A DNA stretch of 64,000 nucleotides, taken from assembly GCA_004557505.1 (NCBI GenBank), contig SFGZ01000002.1, positions 1-64,000 on the forward strand. The letters run 5' to 3'. This document shows, piece after piece, positions 1-8,495 of this stretch. Numbering within the stretch: position 1 is the stretch's first letter; the number at the start of each line of letters is the position of its first letter. This stretch comes from Coriobacteriaceae bacterium. Lineage in GTDB: Bacteria; Actinomycetota; Coriobacteriia; Coriobacteriales; Atopobiaceae. Below the pieces are notes generated by a model, which had not been told where the DNA came from, searched no databases, and saw only the letters and a program-made list of their open reading frames with translations. The translations under genes and the position numbers were made by a program.

Positions 1-52
1 TAAGGCCACCTAAACGTCTGAATCCCGCGGCATCCCGGAGGCTCCGCCGATT

Positions 53-221
53 CCGGACGGTTAGCCTCCCCTAAACGTCCTGGAAAACCCTAACCGGCGA
101 AATCCCGCGGCTTCTGATGGCGGCCCCTCGGCCTATCCGCCGATTACAGACGTTTAGGAATCGCCCGGACGGTTAGCCACCTCTAAACGTCCTGGAAAAC
201 CCTAACCGTCGTAATCCCGCG
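53..221. repeat. Tandemly arranged intergenic hairpin repeat upstream of guaB
   Basis: Two near-identical copies of about 57 bases lie at 53-110 and 165-221, 112 bases apart. Each contains an inverted repeat; in the second copy GACGGTTAG (168-176) pairs perfectly with CTAACCGTC (202-210). A further partial unit at 9-30 (CCTAAACGTCTGAA...) has its inverted counterpart CAGACGTTTAG at 147-157. No gene is seen in 1-429. The unit resembles a stretch at 25718-25739, so this looks like a dispersed intergenic repeat family. Function is unknown. Confidence 0.6.
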
Positions 222-352
222 TCAGGCAGGCGGCCACGGCCAGCGCGCCCCCGGGCAGCGCCGCCCCGGCCAGCGCCCTCTGACGGGCGGCTCGCAGTAA
301 CCTGTAGCGCTTCCGTAGCTCGGTGGCCGGGGCCTAAGAGCCTGCTGTCGGA

Positions 353-361
353 TGATACAAT
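353..361 (+). promoter_or_regulatory. Extended -10 promoter element for guaB
   Basis: TGATACAAT matches an extended -10 (TGnTATAAT) and lies about 70 bases before the guaB start. No good -35 is seen 17 bases upstream, which is typical of extended -10 promoters. A short tandem repeat (CAGTACCGCATTT) sits in the leader between this site and the ribosome binding site AGGAG at about 416-420. Confidence 0.4.
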
Positions 362-429
362 GGCCTGCAACGGTGGCCACCAGTACCGCATTTCAGTACC
401 GCATTTGCGGAGAATAGGAGCGCGCTCGC

Positions 430-1947
430 ATGGCAACGTTCTTCGAAGGGGAATCGCACACCTTCTCTGAGTACCTGCTCGTCCCCGGCTATTCCTCGGC
501 GGAGAACATCCCCGCGAACGTCTCGCTCCGCACGCCCCTCGTGCGCTACAAGCGCGGCGAGGAATCGGCCCTGAACCTCAACATCCCCATGGTCTCGGCC
601 ATCATGCAGGCGGTCTCCGGCCCCAAGCTGGCCGTGGCGCTCGCGCAGGAGGGCGGCCTTTCCTTCATCTATGGATCGCAGTCCGCCGACGACGAGGCGG
701 CCATGGTGCGAGAGGTGAAGTCCTACAAAGCCGGCTTTGTGGTCTCGGACTCAACGCTCACGCCCGACATGACGCTCGGTCGCGTCATGGAGATAAAGGA
801 GCGCACCGGCCACTCCACCATGCCCGTCACCGACGATGGCACCTCCCACGGTCACCTCGTGGGCATCGTGACCTCGCGCGACTACCGCCCCTCCCGCGAC
901 GACCGCGCCAAGCTCGTCTCCGAGTTCATGACCCCGCGCGAGAAGATGATCGTGGCCGAGGACGGCACCTCGCTCAAGATCGCCAACGACATCATCTGGG
1001 ACAACAAGCTCAACCAGCTGCCCATCGTCGATGCCGATAACCGCCTTGTCGCGCTCGTCTTCCGCAAGGACTACGACTCCCACAAGTCCCGTCCGGACGA
1101 GCTCCTCGACCAGCACAAGCGCTACCTCGTGGGCGCCGGCATCAACACGCGCGACTACGCCGAGCGCATTCCCAAGCTGGTCGATGCCGGCACCGACGTG
1201 CTGTGCATCGACTCCTCAGAGGGCTTCTCGGAGTGGCAGAAGCGCACGCTCGCGTGGGTGCGCGAGAACTACGGTGACTCCGTGCGCGTGGGCGCGGGCA
1301 ACGTGGTCGATGCCGCGGGCTTCCGGTTCCTCGCGGACTGCGGCGCAGACTTCGTGAAGGTTGGCATCGGCGGTGGCTCCATCTGCATCACCCGCGAGCA
1401 GAAGGGCATCGGGCGGGGCCAGGCCTCCGCGCTCATCGACGTGTGCCGCGCACGAGACGAGTACTTCGAGGAGACCGGCGTCTACGTGCCCGTGTGCTCC
1501 GACGGCGGCATCGTCTATGACTACCACATGACCCTCGCGCTGGCCATGGGGGCCGACTTCCTCATGCTGGGGCGCTACTTCGCCCGCTTCGACGAGAGCC
1601 CCACCCGCCGCGTCAACGTGAACGGCTCCTACATGAAGGAGTACTGGGGCGAGGGCTCCGCGCGCGCCCGCAACTGGCAGCGCTACGACCTGGGCGGCCA
1701 CAAGAAGGGGCTCTCCTTCGTCGAGGGCGTCGACTCCTACGTGCCCTATGCCGGCCCGCTCAAGGAGAACGTCGACAACTCGCTGCTCAAGGTCCGTTCC
1801 ACGATGTGTAACTGCGGCGCGCTCGACCTGGCTGAGTTCCGCGACAAGGCAAAGCTCACGCTCGTCTCGGCCACGTCGCTCGTCGAGGGCGGCGCACACG
1901 ACGTGGTCCTCAAGGACTCCAGTCAGCAGGTGAACTTCCGCTCGTAG
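430..1947 (+). CDS. guaB: IMP dehydrogenase, Tritrichomonas-like type
   Basis: Oxidises IMP to XMP with NAD+, the committed step of guanine nucleotide synthesis, in the cytosol. The 505-residue protein has the TIM-barrel core split by a CBS pair (about residues 95-220). The catalytic loop reads GIGGGSICITREQKG with the nucleophile at Cys319, and the flap dyad Arg418-Tyr419 lies in RNWQRYDLGG. These positions and long stretches, such as the VCSDGGIVYDYHMTLALAMG region, match what I recall of the Tritrichomonas foetus enzyme, which is itself of bacterial type, rather than the usual bacterial GIGPGSICTTR form. Start is ATG preceded by AGGAG. It appears monocistronic, with no guaA beside it. Confidence 0.93.
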   Translation: MATFFEGESHTFSEYLLVPGYSSAENIPANVSLRTPLVRYKRGEESALNLNIPMVSAIMQAVSGPKLAVALAQEGGLSFIYGSQSADDEAAMVREVKSYKAGFVVSDSTLTPDMTLGRVMEIKERTGHSTMPVTDDGTSHGHLVGIVTSRDYRPSRDDRAKLVSEFMTPREKMIVAEDGTSLKIANDIIWDNKLNQLPIVDADNRLVALVFRKDYDSHKSRPDELLDQHKRYLVGAGINTRDYAERIPKLVDAGTDVLCIDSSEGFSEWQKRTLAWVRENYGDSVRVGAGNVVDAAGFRFLADCGADFVKVGIGGGSICITREQKGIGRGQASALIDVCRARDEYFEETGVYVPVCSDGGIVYDYHMTLALAMGADFLMLGRYFARFDESPTRRVNVNGSYMKEYWGEGSARARNWQRYDLGGHKKGLSFVEGVDSYVPYAGPLKENVDNSLLKVRSTMCNCGALDLAEFRDKAKLTLVSATSLVEGGAHDVVLKDSSQQVNFRS

Positions 1948-1994
1948 AGGCGAAGGGACAGTACCCTTGTCTCATGGCGAGGGTGGAGGGCAAG

Positions 1995-3086
1995 ATGGAC
2001 GAACGGGATTTTGACAACATACGCTACGCTGGCAGCGAGGCAGCGCGCAAGGTGGGCGAGGCCCTCTCGCAGATCGACTTCTCGGGCATCTCGGAGTCGA
2101 TCGAGAAGGCCGCCCGTGACGTTGGGCAGCAGATCAGCGCCTTCGGGCGCAACAAGCGCTCTCCCTACGTCATCAACGACCGTCAGGCCGCGAACCGCGC
2201 CCAATGGCAGATGTGGGCTGGCCTTGCCCTCATCGTCTTCTTGGCGCTTCCCCTTGTGAGCATTGGGCTAAGCTTGTTCTTCATGGGCCTTGTCCCGAGA
2301 GCCATCATCATTGGAATCGGCTTCGTTGCCGGAGTGGCGGCCGTGCGCCTGGTCGGCCATGGCAGCCGCGAGAAGGTCTTTGTGCAGGCGCTCCGACGCA
2401 TCGACAAGGCCGTGGGGGATAGGCAGAGCATTTCCATAGCCGAGCTCGCCGGCAATGCGGGCATTGCCGTGCCGCGGCTTGTCTCGGTGCTTGACGAGGC
2501 AATCTCCAGGGGCCTCATCCCCGAGGGGCACCTAGATGCCGACGGCGACGGCAAGAGGACGCTCTTCCTTACCGACGAGGCGTGGGGCGCCGCTCAGGGC
2601 GGAAGGCGTTCCATGCAGGCACCTAGCCCAGCTTCCGCAGAGGCCGAGGCGGATTCGCCTGCCATGCCAGAAGAGGCGCGGGAGGTGCTGGCCGCCGCCA
2701 CCCAGAGTGCCGAGAAGATCCGCGGTTGCGCGTCCAAGATTCGCGAGGAAGAGGTTTGCGGCACGCTTGAGCGCATCGCATCGAAGAGCGAGAACATCTG
2801 CGCGTACATCATGCACCATCCTGAGGTCGCGGTGCAGTTTCGACGGGCGGTAACCTACTACCTGCCTACAACAGCCAAGTTTGCGGCGTCTTATGCGGAG
2901 CTTGAGGGGCACGCGACCGGTCCGGAGGTCGTGAAGGTCCTCTCTGACCTGCGAGCTTCGTTTGCGCAGATTGACGAGGCGCTCTCAAAGCTCTCGGATG
3001 AGCTCGTGCTTGACCAGTCCATCGACGTCCACAGTGACATCGAGGTCCTGCGCACCATGCTTGAGCAGGACGGGCTCTCGGTGTAG
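1995..3086 (+). CDS. XpaC-like membrane protein (5-bromo-4-chloroindolyl phosphate hydrolysis family)
   Basis: Two adjacent hydrophobic segments (about residues 70-115) follow a basic N-terminal region. A C-terminal helical part then carries a Pro/Ala/Glu-rich linker. This layout and the neighbouring telA match the XpaC family, whose members are usually paired with TelA and implicated in envelope stress; the biochemical role is unsettled. I chose ATG 1995 because GGAGGG lies 6-8 bases before it, whereas the upstream in-frame ATG at 1974 has no ribosome binding site. The product is about 363 residues. Convergent with telA, sharing the terminator between them. Confidence 0.7.
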   Translation: MDERDFDNIRYAGSEAARKVGEALSQIDFSGISESIEKAARDVGQQISAFGRNKRSPYVINDRQAANRAQWQMWAGLALIVFLALPLVSIGLSLFFMGLVPRAIIIGIGFVAGVAAVRLVGHGSREKVFVQALRRIDKAVGDRQSISIAELAGNAGIAVPRLVSVLDEAISRGLIPEGHLDADGDGKRTLFLTDEAWGAAQGGRRSMQAPSPASAEAEADSPAMPEEAREVLAAATQSAEKIRGCASKIREEEVCGTLERIASKSENICAYIMHHPEVAVQFRRAVTYYLPTTAKFAASYAELEGHATGPEVVKVLSDLRASFAQIDEALSKLSDELVLDQSIDVHSDIEVLRTMLEQDGLSV

Positions 3087-3152
3087 GGGGCGGCGGGGCG
3101 TCACACGTTCGGGCCCCGAATGTGTATCAACCTGCGCGCGTCACAAATTCGC

Positions 3153-3196
3153 CCCCGATTGTGTGGCGCTCGGCCACGCAATCGGGGACTTTTTTT
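3153..3196. terminator. Rho-independent terminator between xpaC and telA
   Basis: CCCCGATTGTGTGGC pairs with GCCACGCAATCGGGG and is followed by ACTTTTTTT, so it ends xpaC transcription. The right arm with its T tract (GGCCACGCAATCGGGGACTT) is duplicated at 3212-3231, giving a second potential half-terminator before the telA stop. Confidence 0.8.
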
Positions 3197-3269
3197 ATCG
3201 GCTGCACAGCCGGCCACGCAATCGGGGACTTTTCGGGGTGCGCCTCGCACGGCTTCCGTGCGTCTCGCA

Positions 3270-4424
3270 CTACTCCCGTGAGGCCTCGAGGAGCTTTGCC
3301 TTGAGCTCGCCCTCTATTTGCGAAAGCTCGCCCTCGGCCTGGCGGCGCTTCTCTCGGCCCTCCGCCTGCACGCGCTTGACCTCGTCAAGCGTGGAGATGA
3401 GCTGCTCGTTGGTGTGCTTGAGCGTCTCGATGTCCACCACGCCTCGCTCCGCCTCGCGCGCGGCGTCGATCGTGGCCACCTTGAGCTTGTCGGCATTCTT
3501 CTTGAGAAGGTCGTTCGTCATGTTGGCAACCTCGCGCTGGGCGCGGGCGGCCTGCGTGGCGTGCTCGATTCCAAGGGCGATCACCATCTGGTTCTTCCAG
3601 AGCGGGATGGTGTTGACTACCGTCGACTGGATCTTCTCGGCCATCATGGCGTCGGAGTTCTGGACCATGCGGATCTGCGGGGCTGCCTGGAGGGCCACCT
3701 GGCGGGTGAGCTCCAGGTCGTAGATGCGCTTCTCAAAGCGCTCGCACTTCTGCGCCAGGTCACGCGCCGCCTGAGCGTCCTCGGCAAGGCCGGTCGCGGC
3801 CGCCTTGGCTTGGAGCTGGGCGAGCTCGCCGGCGCGCACCTGCGCGAGCTTCTCCTTGCCGGCCGCCACGTACATCGTGAGCTCCTTGAAGTAGGACTCG
3901 TTCAGCGCGTAGAGCTGGTCGAGCGTCGCTATGTCCTTGAGGAGCGTGCGCTGGTGGCCCTCGAGGGTGTCGGAGATCTCACGGACGTTCTTCTCGACTG
4001 CGGTGTAGCGGGTGCGCAGCGCTTCGATGCTGTTCTTCGCCTTGCGGAAGATGGAGAGCGGGCCGGGCTTCTCCTGCTGCTCGGGGTCGAAGTCCTTGAG
4101 CGTCACTATGAGCGAGCTGATGTCGTTGCCAATCTCGCCGAGGTCGTTGTTGCGCACGCCGGCAAGGGCGCGCTCGGAGAACTCGGACACCTTGCGCTGG
4201 GAGCCAACGCCGTAGGAAAGGACGCCGGACGTGTCGGTGATGTCGATCTTCTCGACAAAGGCCTCGACCTTCTCGCGCTCGGCAGGCGAGAGGGACTGGG
4301 CGGGATCACTTGCGGGCGCAGGCGTGGCGGCAGGGGCCTGGTCTGGCTCGGGAGCCACGGGGTCGCCAAACTCAAGTTCGGGCTCGGGAATGTCCATATC
4401 AAAGTCTTGCGTGCTGTCAGCCAT
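3270..4424 (-). CDS. telA: TelA family toxic anion resistance protein
   Basis: 384 residues, almost wholly helical and charged. An acidic N-terminus (MDIPEPELEFGDP) and a Pro/Ala linker precede a long coiled-coil body ending in Glu/Lys-rich heptads (QAEGELSQIEGELKAK). This is the TelA/KlaA family, first linked to tellurite resistance and now seen with XpaC in envelope-stress or toxin-tolerance contexts. The start at 4424 is set by GGAGGAACC just before ATG; an in-frame extension to 4547 lacks a ribosome binding site. Its partner xpaC is convergent rather than in the usual same-strand operon. Confidence 0.85.
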   Translation of the reverse strand: MADSTQDFDMDIPEPELEFGDPVAPEPDQAPAATPAPASDPAQSLSPAEREKVEAFVEKIDITDTSGVLSYGVGSQRKVSEFSERALAGVRNNDLGEIGNDISSLIVTLKDFDPEQQEKPGPLSIFRKAKNSIEALRTRYTAVEKNVREISDTLEGHQRTLLKDIATLDQLYALNESYFKELTMYVAAGKEKLAQVRAGELAQLQAKAAATGLAEDAQAARDLAQKCERFEKRIYDLELTRQVALQAAPQIRMVQNSDAMMAEKIQSTVVNTIPLWKNQMVIALGIEHATQAARAQREVANMTNDLLKKNADKLKVATIDAAREAERGVVDIETLKHTNEQLISTLDEVKRVQAEGREKRRQAEGELSQIEGELKAKLLEASRE

Positions 4425-4596
4425 GGTTCCTCCCTGTTCTGGGCGAGATGCATGCGTGATACGATGTGCCAATTCTACCGCGTGAGCGCTGTGGCGGGCG
4501 AGCAAGACAGAGCGGTTCTGTACGAGAAACGAGGGACAGCTCCCCACGTCGTGCGCGTCTGTGGCAGGGCGCGTGCGGCTCAGCGGCGGCTGTCCG

Positions 4597-5484
4597 CTAC
4601 AAGATCAGGCCCTCTGCCCACTCCAGGCAGGCGCGCCATGCCGCAGGACCCTCCGGACGCGCACTGTCCCGGTCGAAGTCATGCCCGCCGCTCTCGACGA
4701 AGTGCGCTGTGGCCGAGCGCGCATTCTGGGCGAGCCTCGCCGAGTTTTGGAAGGGCACGTCGCAGTCATCTCTGCTCGCCGCGATGAAAAGGGGAGGGAG
4801 TTCCCCCTGGGCTCTTGCGTCGAGAGAGAAACCGGCAAGGGTGTCCGCCGTAAGGCCGAGAAGCGAGCCCCAGCTCCCGGTTTGCCGCGCATAGACGTAG
4901 AGCCCAAATCGCCGTTCGAGCGGGGCGTCGCAGAGCAGGTCGGCACCAGACAGCTTGCGTGCAACCCTGGGCGTCACGAGAGCGTATGACCGACGATAAA
5001 AGATGGACGGCTGCAACAGTGCGGCGCGCATCTCGCCGGCCAGGTTGCAGTAGCCATAGAAATCGATGACCCCGGCGGGAGGGACCCCCCGGAGCTGGAG
5101 CCTCCGCGCAAGCATGAGGCAGAGATAGGCGCCGGCGGATCGTCCGCAGAGAAAGGCGTGCGACCCCGCAAGGGCCTCCCGCGCCGCAAGGTATGCCCTC
5201 TCGACGACATCAAGAATCTCACCGATGCTCGCTTGGGGGGCGAGGGGGTAGTCCAGTGCCACCAGGGTGAATCCCCTCTCGAGGATGGCCTCGACATAGG
5301 TGCTGGGGAGGTCGCCTCTCGTCCCGAACAGCATTCCCCCTCCATGAAGGTAATAGATGGCGGCGTGGCGGTCTGCGCTGGGGGCGGGGCGCGTGAACGT
5401 GACACCCAGGGACAGCTCGCCGTGCCCCGGCTTTCCTCCGAGCCCCGGCATCTCGAGGGGCAGGAATCGGGTCTCCCCGCTCAT
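4597..5484 (-). CDS. Alpha/beta hydrolase of the HGGG (hormone-sensitive lipase-like) type
   Basis: 295 residues with the oxyanion motif YLHGGGM (about residue 45), the nucleophile elbow GRSAGAY, a late Asp in SRDDCDVPF and a His in GGHDFDRD. This is a complete catalytic triad for a carboxylesterase or related hydrolase, cytosolic with no signal peptide. The ATG overlaps the pucR stop by four bases (ATGA), so it is translationally coupled to the purine regulator. That suggests, but does not prove, a role in the purine island, for example on a ureide ester or amide. The substrate cannot be named from sequence. Confidence 0.75.
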   Translation of the reverse strand: MSGETRFLPLEMPGLGGKPGHGELSLGVTFTRPAPSADRHAAIYYLHGGGMLFGTRGDLPSTYVEAILERGFTLVALDYPLAPQASIGEILDVVERAYLAAREALAGSHAFLCGRSAGAYLCLMLARRLQLRGVPPAGVIDFYGYCNLAGEMRAALLQPSIFYRRSYALVTPRVARKLSGADLLCDAPLERRFGLYVYARQTGSWGSLLGLTADTLAGFSLDARAQGELPPLFIAASRDDCDVPFQNSARLAQNARSATAHFVESGGHDFDRDSARPEGPAAWRACLEWAEGLIL

Positions 5485-7124
5485 TGCGGCAAGTCCTCTC
5501 CCATGAGGGTCAGGATGCGCCGCGCAATGACGAGTTGCGCCAACGTGTCCGAGTCATGGATGTCGATGCCGTAGAAGCTTCGCGCGCGATTCACGCGGTA
5601 GCTCACGGTCTTGTAGTGGACGTAGAGCTTGTCGGCCGTCTCCTTGAAGTTGAGGTCGTTGTCGGTGAGGGAGAGCAGGGTGCCGAATATCTGGGGGTTC
5701 TCGTCCTTGAGGCGCCTGAGGCGAGGGTCCATGTACTTGATGAGGGTGTCGTGGTCCTCGACGTTCAGGAATATCTTGTAGATCCCCAAGTTGTCGTAGT
5801 GCAGGACGTAGCTGCTCTTCCTGTCCGGGTCGAAGAGCCGGTAGACCCCCATGACCTGCTCGTTTGCGAGCGGTATGTGATAGCGGTCGACCGTGCCGGA
5901 GAGGGTTGCCAGGTAGGTGAAGGCCGGCAGGGACTGGTTTGTGCTCATCCCCTCCAGGATCTCCCTGATGGTGTCGACCTGGAGGGCCTGCGCCTCGGCG
6001 TTGAAGTTGCGCAGGAACACGAGGCGGTTGTTGCTCTCGAAGTAGACCACGTTGAAGTGGTAGTTCTTGAGCTGTCTGCGAAATGCGCGCAGCAGCTCGC
6101 CGAGGCGCTCTCCCTGCGTTCGGCCCCCAATCTCAAAGCGGACAAGCAGCGCCTGGTAGAAGGGGTTGCTGTCAAGCGAGAGCTCCTTCAGGGCCTCGTC
6201 GGTTGCGGAATTGGTGCTATACCGCCCCAGGAGCAGGTCGTGTACGAGCGTGTTCGAGCGACGAAACACGCGCTCCTCTATGGCGGCTATCTTGAGGAGC
6301 TCCATCTGGAGCAGGCTCACAAAGCTCTCGATCGCCATGATATCGAGGGCGGTGAACTCGTTTGTTCTGTTGTGTACGAGGAAGTAGGCAGGCGTCCCCT
6401 CGGATGTGGGGATGAGGACCGCCAGCGAATGCTCGCCGGCTTCCACGGCGGAGTCGATGGTTGCGCTGTAGTAGTGAAAGGTCTGATAATGGCTGCGATG
6501 CAGCTCCTCCAGGCGGAGGTTCGTGAGTCCGTTCTGCCGTGGCGTCGTGGAGACGCAGGTGCCGGTTGCCTTGTCGTAATAGGAGCAGTCGAACTTAAGG
6601 ACCCTCTTTGCCTCCTCCAGGATCATGTAGAGGCTTGGCTGTCCGAGTGCCAGCTTCATGGTTCGGTGGTGGAGGTTGAAGAATCGGTTGAGGAGCATGA
6701 GGTTGGTGTCAAGGGCAGAGCCCATCACGTCACCGAGCACGGTCTCATACTTGGTGGCCGCGCTCAGCCTGATCAGCGGGATGTCTGCGGCCATGCAGCA
6801 GGTGACGATATCCTCAGGCGCCTCCGACAAGAGGCGGCCCGGCTTGAATGCGATGCCAGATGGCTCTGTTTCGACGAGTCTGTGGAGGAAGCTCGATCGC
6901 TCGTCGCTTGAGAGGGGCTCCAGGGCAAAGAAGCTCGTGACCAGAAAGATGCCCTTACGACCCCAGCGCTCGATGTCAGCCGCTTCCATCACCATGGCGT
7001 TGCTGATGACGCGGTCGAGGCCCGCCTCGCCGGCGACGACACGAGCGTCTGCAAACGCAGCAAGACTGAGTGCCGAACGTACGGTCAGGGATTTATCCTT
7101 GATCTGAATGCGCGGCTTTGGCAT
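5481..7124 (-). CDS. pucR: PucR family transcriptional regulator of purine catabolism
   Basis: 547 residues. The N-terminal PucR sensor domain (about residues 10-130) contains the typical VISNAMVMEAADIERWGRKG segment. The middle is GAF/GGDEF-like, and the C-terminal PucR-type helix-turn-helix (about 485-540) includes FKETADKLYVHYKTVSYRVNR. PucR proteins activate ureide and purine degradation genes. It is divergent from the hydroxyacid dehydrogenase and upstream of the all genes, so it is the likely regulator of this island; the inducer is unknown (allantoin in Bacillus). A strong ribosome binding site AAGGAGG precedes the ATG. Confidence 0.9.
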   Translation of the reverse strand: MPKPRIQIKDKSLTVRSALSLAAFADARVVAGEAGLDRVISNAMVMEAADIERWGRKGIFLVTSFFALEPLSSDERSSFLHRLVETEPSGIAFKPGRLLSEAPEDIVTCCMAADIPLIRLSAATKYETVLGDVMGSALDTNLMLLNRFFNLHHRTMKLALGQPSLYMILEEAKRVLKFDCSYYDKATGTCVSTTPRQNGLTNLRLEELHRSHYQTFHYYSATIDSAVEAGEHSLAVLIPTSEGTPAYFLVHNRTNEFTALDIMAIESFVSLLQMELLKIAAIEERVFRRSNTLVHDLLLGRYSTNSATDEALKELSLDSNPFYQALLVRFEIGGRTQGERLGELLRAFRRQLKNYHFNVVYFESNNRLVFLRNFNAEAQALQVDTIREILEGMSTNQSLPAFTYLATLSGTVDRYHIPLANEQVMGVYRLFDPDRKSSYVLHYDNLGIYKIFLNVEDHDTLIKYMDPRLRRLKDENPQIFGTLLSLTDNDLNFKETADKLYVHYKTVSYRVNRARSFYGIDIHDSDTLAQLVIARRILTLMGEDLPQ

Positions 7125-7143
7125 ATGGCCTCCTTATAAGATA

Positions 7144-7149
7144 ATTATA
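7144..7149 (-). promoter_or_regulatory. pucR promoter -10
   Basis: A perfect TATAAT on the minus strand. The predicted start site is only about a dozen bases before the pucR ATG, leaving a very short leader made almost wholly of the ribosome binding site. The shared intergenic region (7125-7292) is AT-rich against the local background and must also hold the divergent promoter; a weak TTGCTT-16-TATTAG at 7167-7194 is a candidate for that. Confidence 0.5.
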
Positions 7150-7292
7150 CGAGGCTATAAAAGGCATTGCTTTATCTTTTCGGATAGATATTAGAGAATA
7201 TGGCTATCTTGTTGTCCGTGCGGATCTATTGCGTTCAAGGTCATACTTGCAGTGTGGACAATACTGTCACAGCACAATCGAAAGATGGGGGT

Positions 7293-8258
7293 ATGGGCAT
7301 GCGTATCGCATTGCTGGAGCCGCTCGGCGTGTCGGAGGAGAGAATCTCCCAGCTCAGCGCTCCAATTCGTGAGCGTGGTCATGAGTTCGTCTACTTTGGG
7401 GAGAAGACCACCGACTCCCAGGAGCTTGCCAGGAGAAGTGTCGGCGCCGACGTCGTGATGATCGCCAACAACCCCTATCCCGCCTCCGTGATCGAAGGCG
7501 CAGACGCGCTCAAGATGATCGCCGTCGCCTTCACGGGCATCGATCACGTCTCGTCTGACGCCTGCAAGGCCAAGGGCGTGACGGTGTGCAACTGCGCCGG
7601 CTATTCCGATACCAGCGTAGCCGAGCTTGTCCTAGGGCTTACGATCGACGTGCTGCGCAAGGTGGTGGCAGGAGACGCCGCCACGCGCTCCGGCAAGACC
7701 TCTGCGGGCCTTACCGGCCGTGAGATTGCCGGCAAGACCGTGGGCATCGTCGGCACGGGACACATCGGCACCCAGGTCGGACGGCTCTTCACCGCCTTTG
7801 GCGCCCATGTGCTGGGATATGCCCGCCACGAGAACCCCGAGGCAACGGCGGCAGGCGTCAAATACGTGAGCGATCTGGACGAGCTTCTCAAGGACAGCGA
7901 TATCGTCAGCCTCCATCTTCCGAGCAACGCCGCGACGCGCGGGATGTTCACGGCGGAGAAGTTCGCCCTCATGCCCAAAGGCTCGGTCTTCATCAACTGC
8001 GCCCGCGGTGCCATTGTTGACAACGAGGCCCTGGCCAAAGCCCTCAACTCGGGGCATCTGGCCGGTGCCGGCATAGATGTCTTCGACATGGAGCCGCCCC
8101 TGCCTTCCGACTACGCGCTGCTCCACGCGACCAACGCGCTCCTCACCCCGCACGTGGCCTTCCTTACCGAGGAGGCCATGGAGCGCCGCGCCGTCATCGA
8201 GTTTGGAAACGTCGTGGCCTGGCTGGACGGGAAGCCCGAGAACGTCTGTAGCCTCTGA
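7293..8258 (+). CDS. D-2-hydroxyacid dehydrogenase (NAD-dependent)
   Basis: About 322 residues of the phosphoglycerate/glyoxylate reductase superfamily. The Rossmann motif is GIVGTGHIG; the catalytic Arg is in NCARGAIVD, the Glu in GIDVFDMEPP, and the His in LLTPHVAF. I favour ATG 7293 (or 7299) because the longer in-frame start at 7200 adds 31 non-homologous residues without a ribosome binding site. It sits between pucR and the allantoin genes. A plausible role is reduction of glyoxylate, released when ureidoglycolate breaks down, to glycolate, which would reoxidise the NADH formed by AllD. The substrate is inferred from context only. Confidence 0.85.
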   Translation: MGMRIALLEPLGVSEERISQLSAPIRERGHEFVYFGEKTTDSQELARRSVGADVVMIANNPYPASVIEGADALKMIAVAFTGIDHVSSDACKAKGVTVCNCAGYSDTSVAELVLGLTIDVLRKVVAGDAATRSGKTSAGLTGREIAGKTVGIVGTGHIGTQVGRLFTAFGAHVLGYARHENPEATAAGVKYVSDLDELLKDSDIVSLHLPSNAATRGMFTAEKFALMPKGSVFINCARGAIVDNEALAKALNSGHLAGAGIDVFDMEPPLPSDYALLHATNALLTPHVAFLTEEAMERRAVIEFGNVVAWLDGKPENVCSL

Positions 8259-8278
8259 GCCGGATAGCTTGTCAAGCG

Positions 8279-8319
8279 GAAGGCGCGCCTGCAACCCGAG
8301 TGGATGTCGGCGCGCCTTC
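8279..8319 (+). terminator. Hairpin after the hydroxyacid dehydrogenase
   Basis: GAAGGCGCGCC (8279-8289) pairs perfectly with GGCGCGCCTTC (8309-8319), just after the stop codon. The T tract is weak (TTATG), so termination may be incomplete. Confidence 0.6.
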
Positions 8320-8495
8320 TTATGCGGGGGAGTGCCGCCCCCACCGCATCGCCTTGCGGATGCGGCCCTGGGGAAGCCAGCCTGGGGCATGGGGGAGGGC
8401 TCCCGCGCGGGGCGCCCTGGGACCTGCGCGCCCGGGCCGCCGCGGCGGGGCCTTTCGGGCCACCTGCGGCCATCGGTCCCCGGCCGCCACGGCTA

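Noticed and set aside
173..436. 87-residue minus-strand frame upstream of guaB
   Set aside because: Covers the intergenic repeat and promoter region and has an Arg/Gly/Ala composition typical of chance frames.
3318..4787. 489-residue plus-strand open frame across telA
   Set aside because: Leu/Val/Arg-rich antisense translation of the helical TelA protein; no ribosome binding site.
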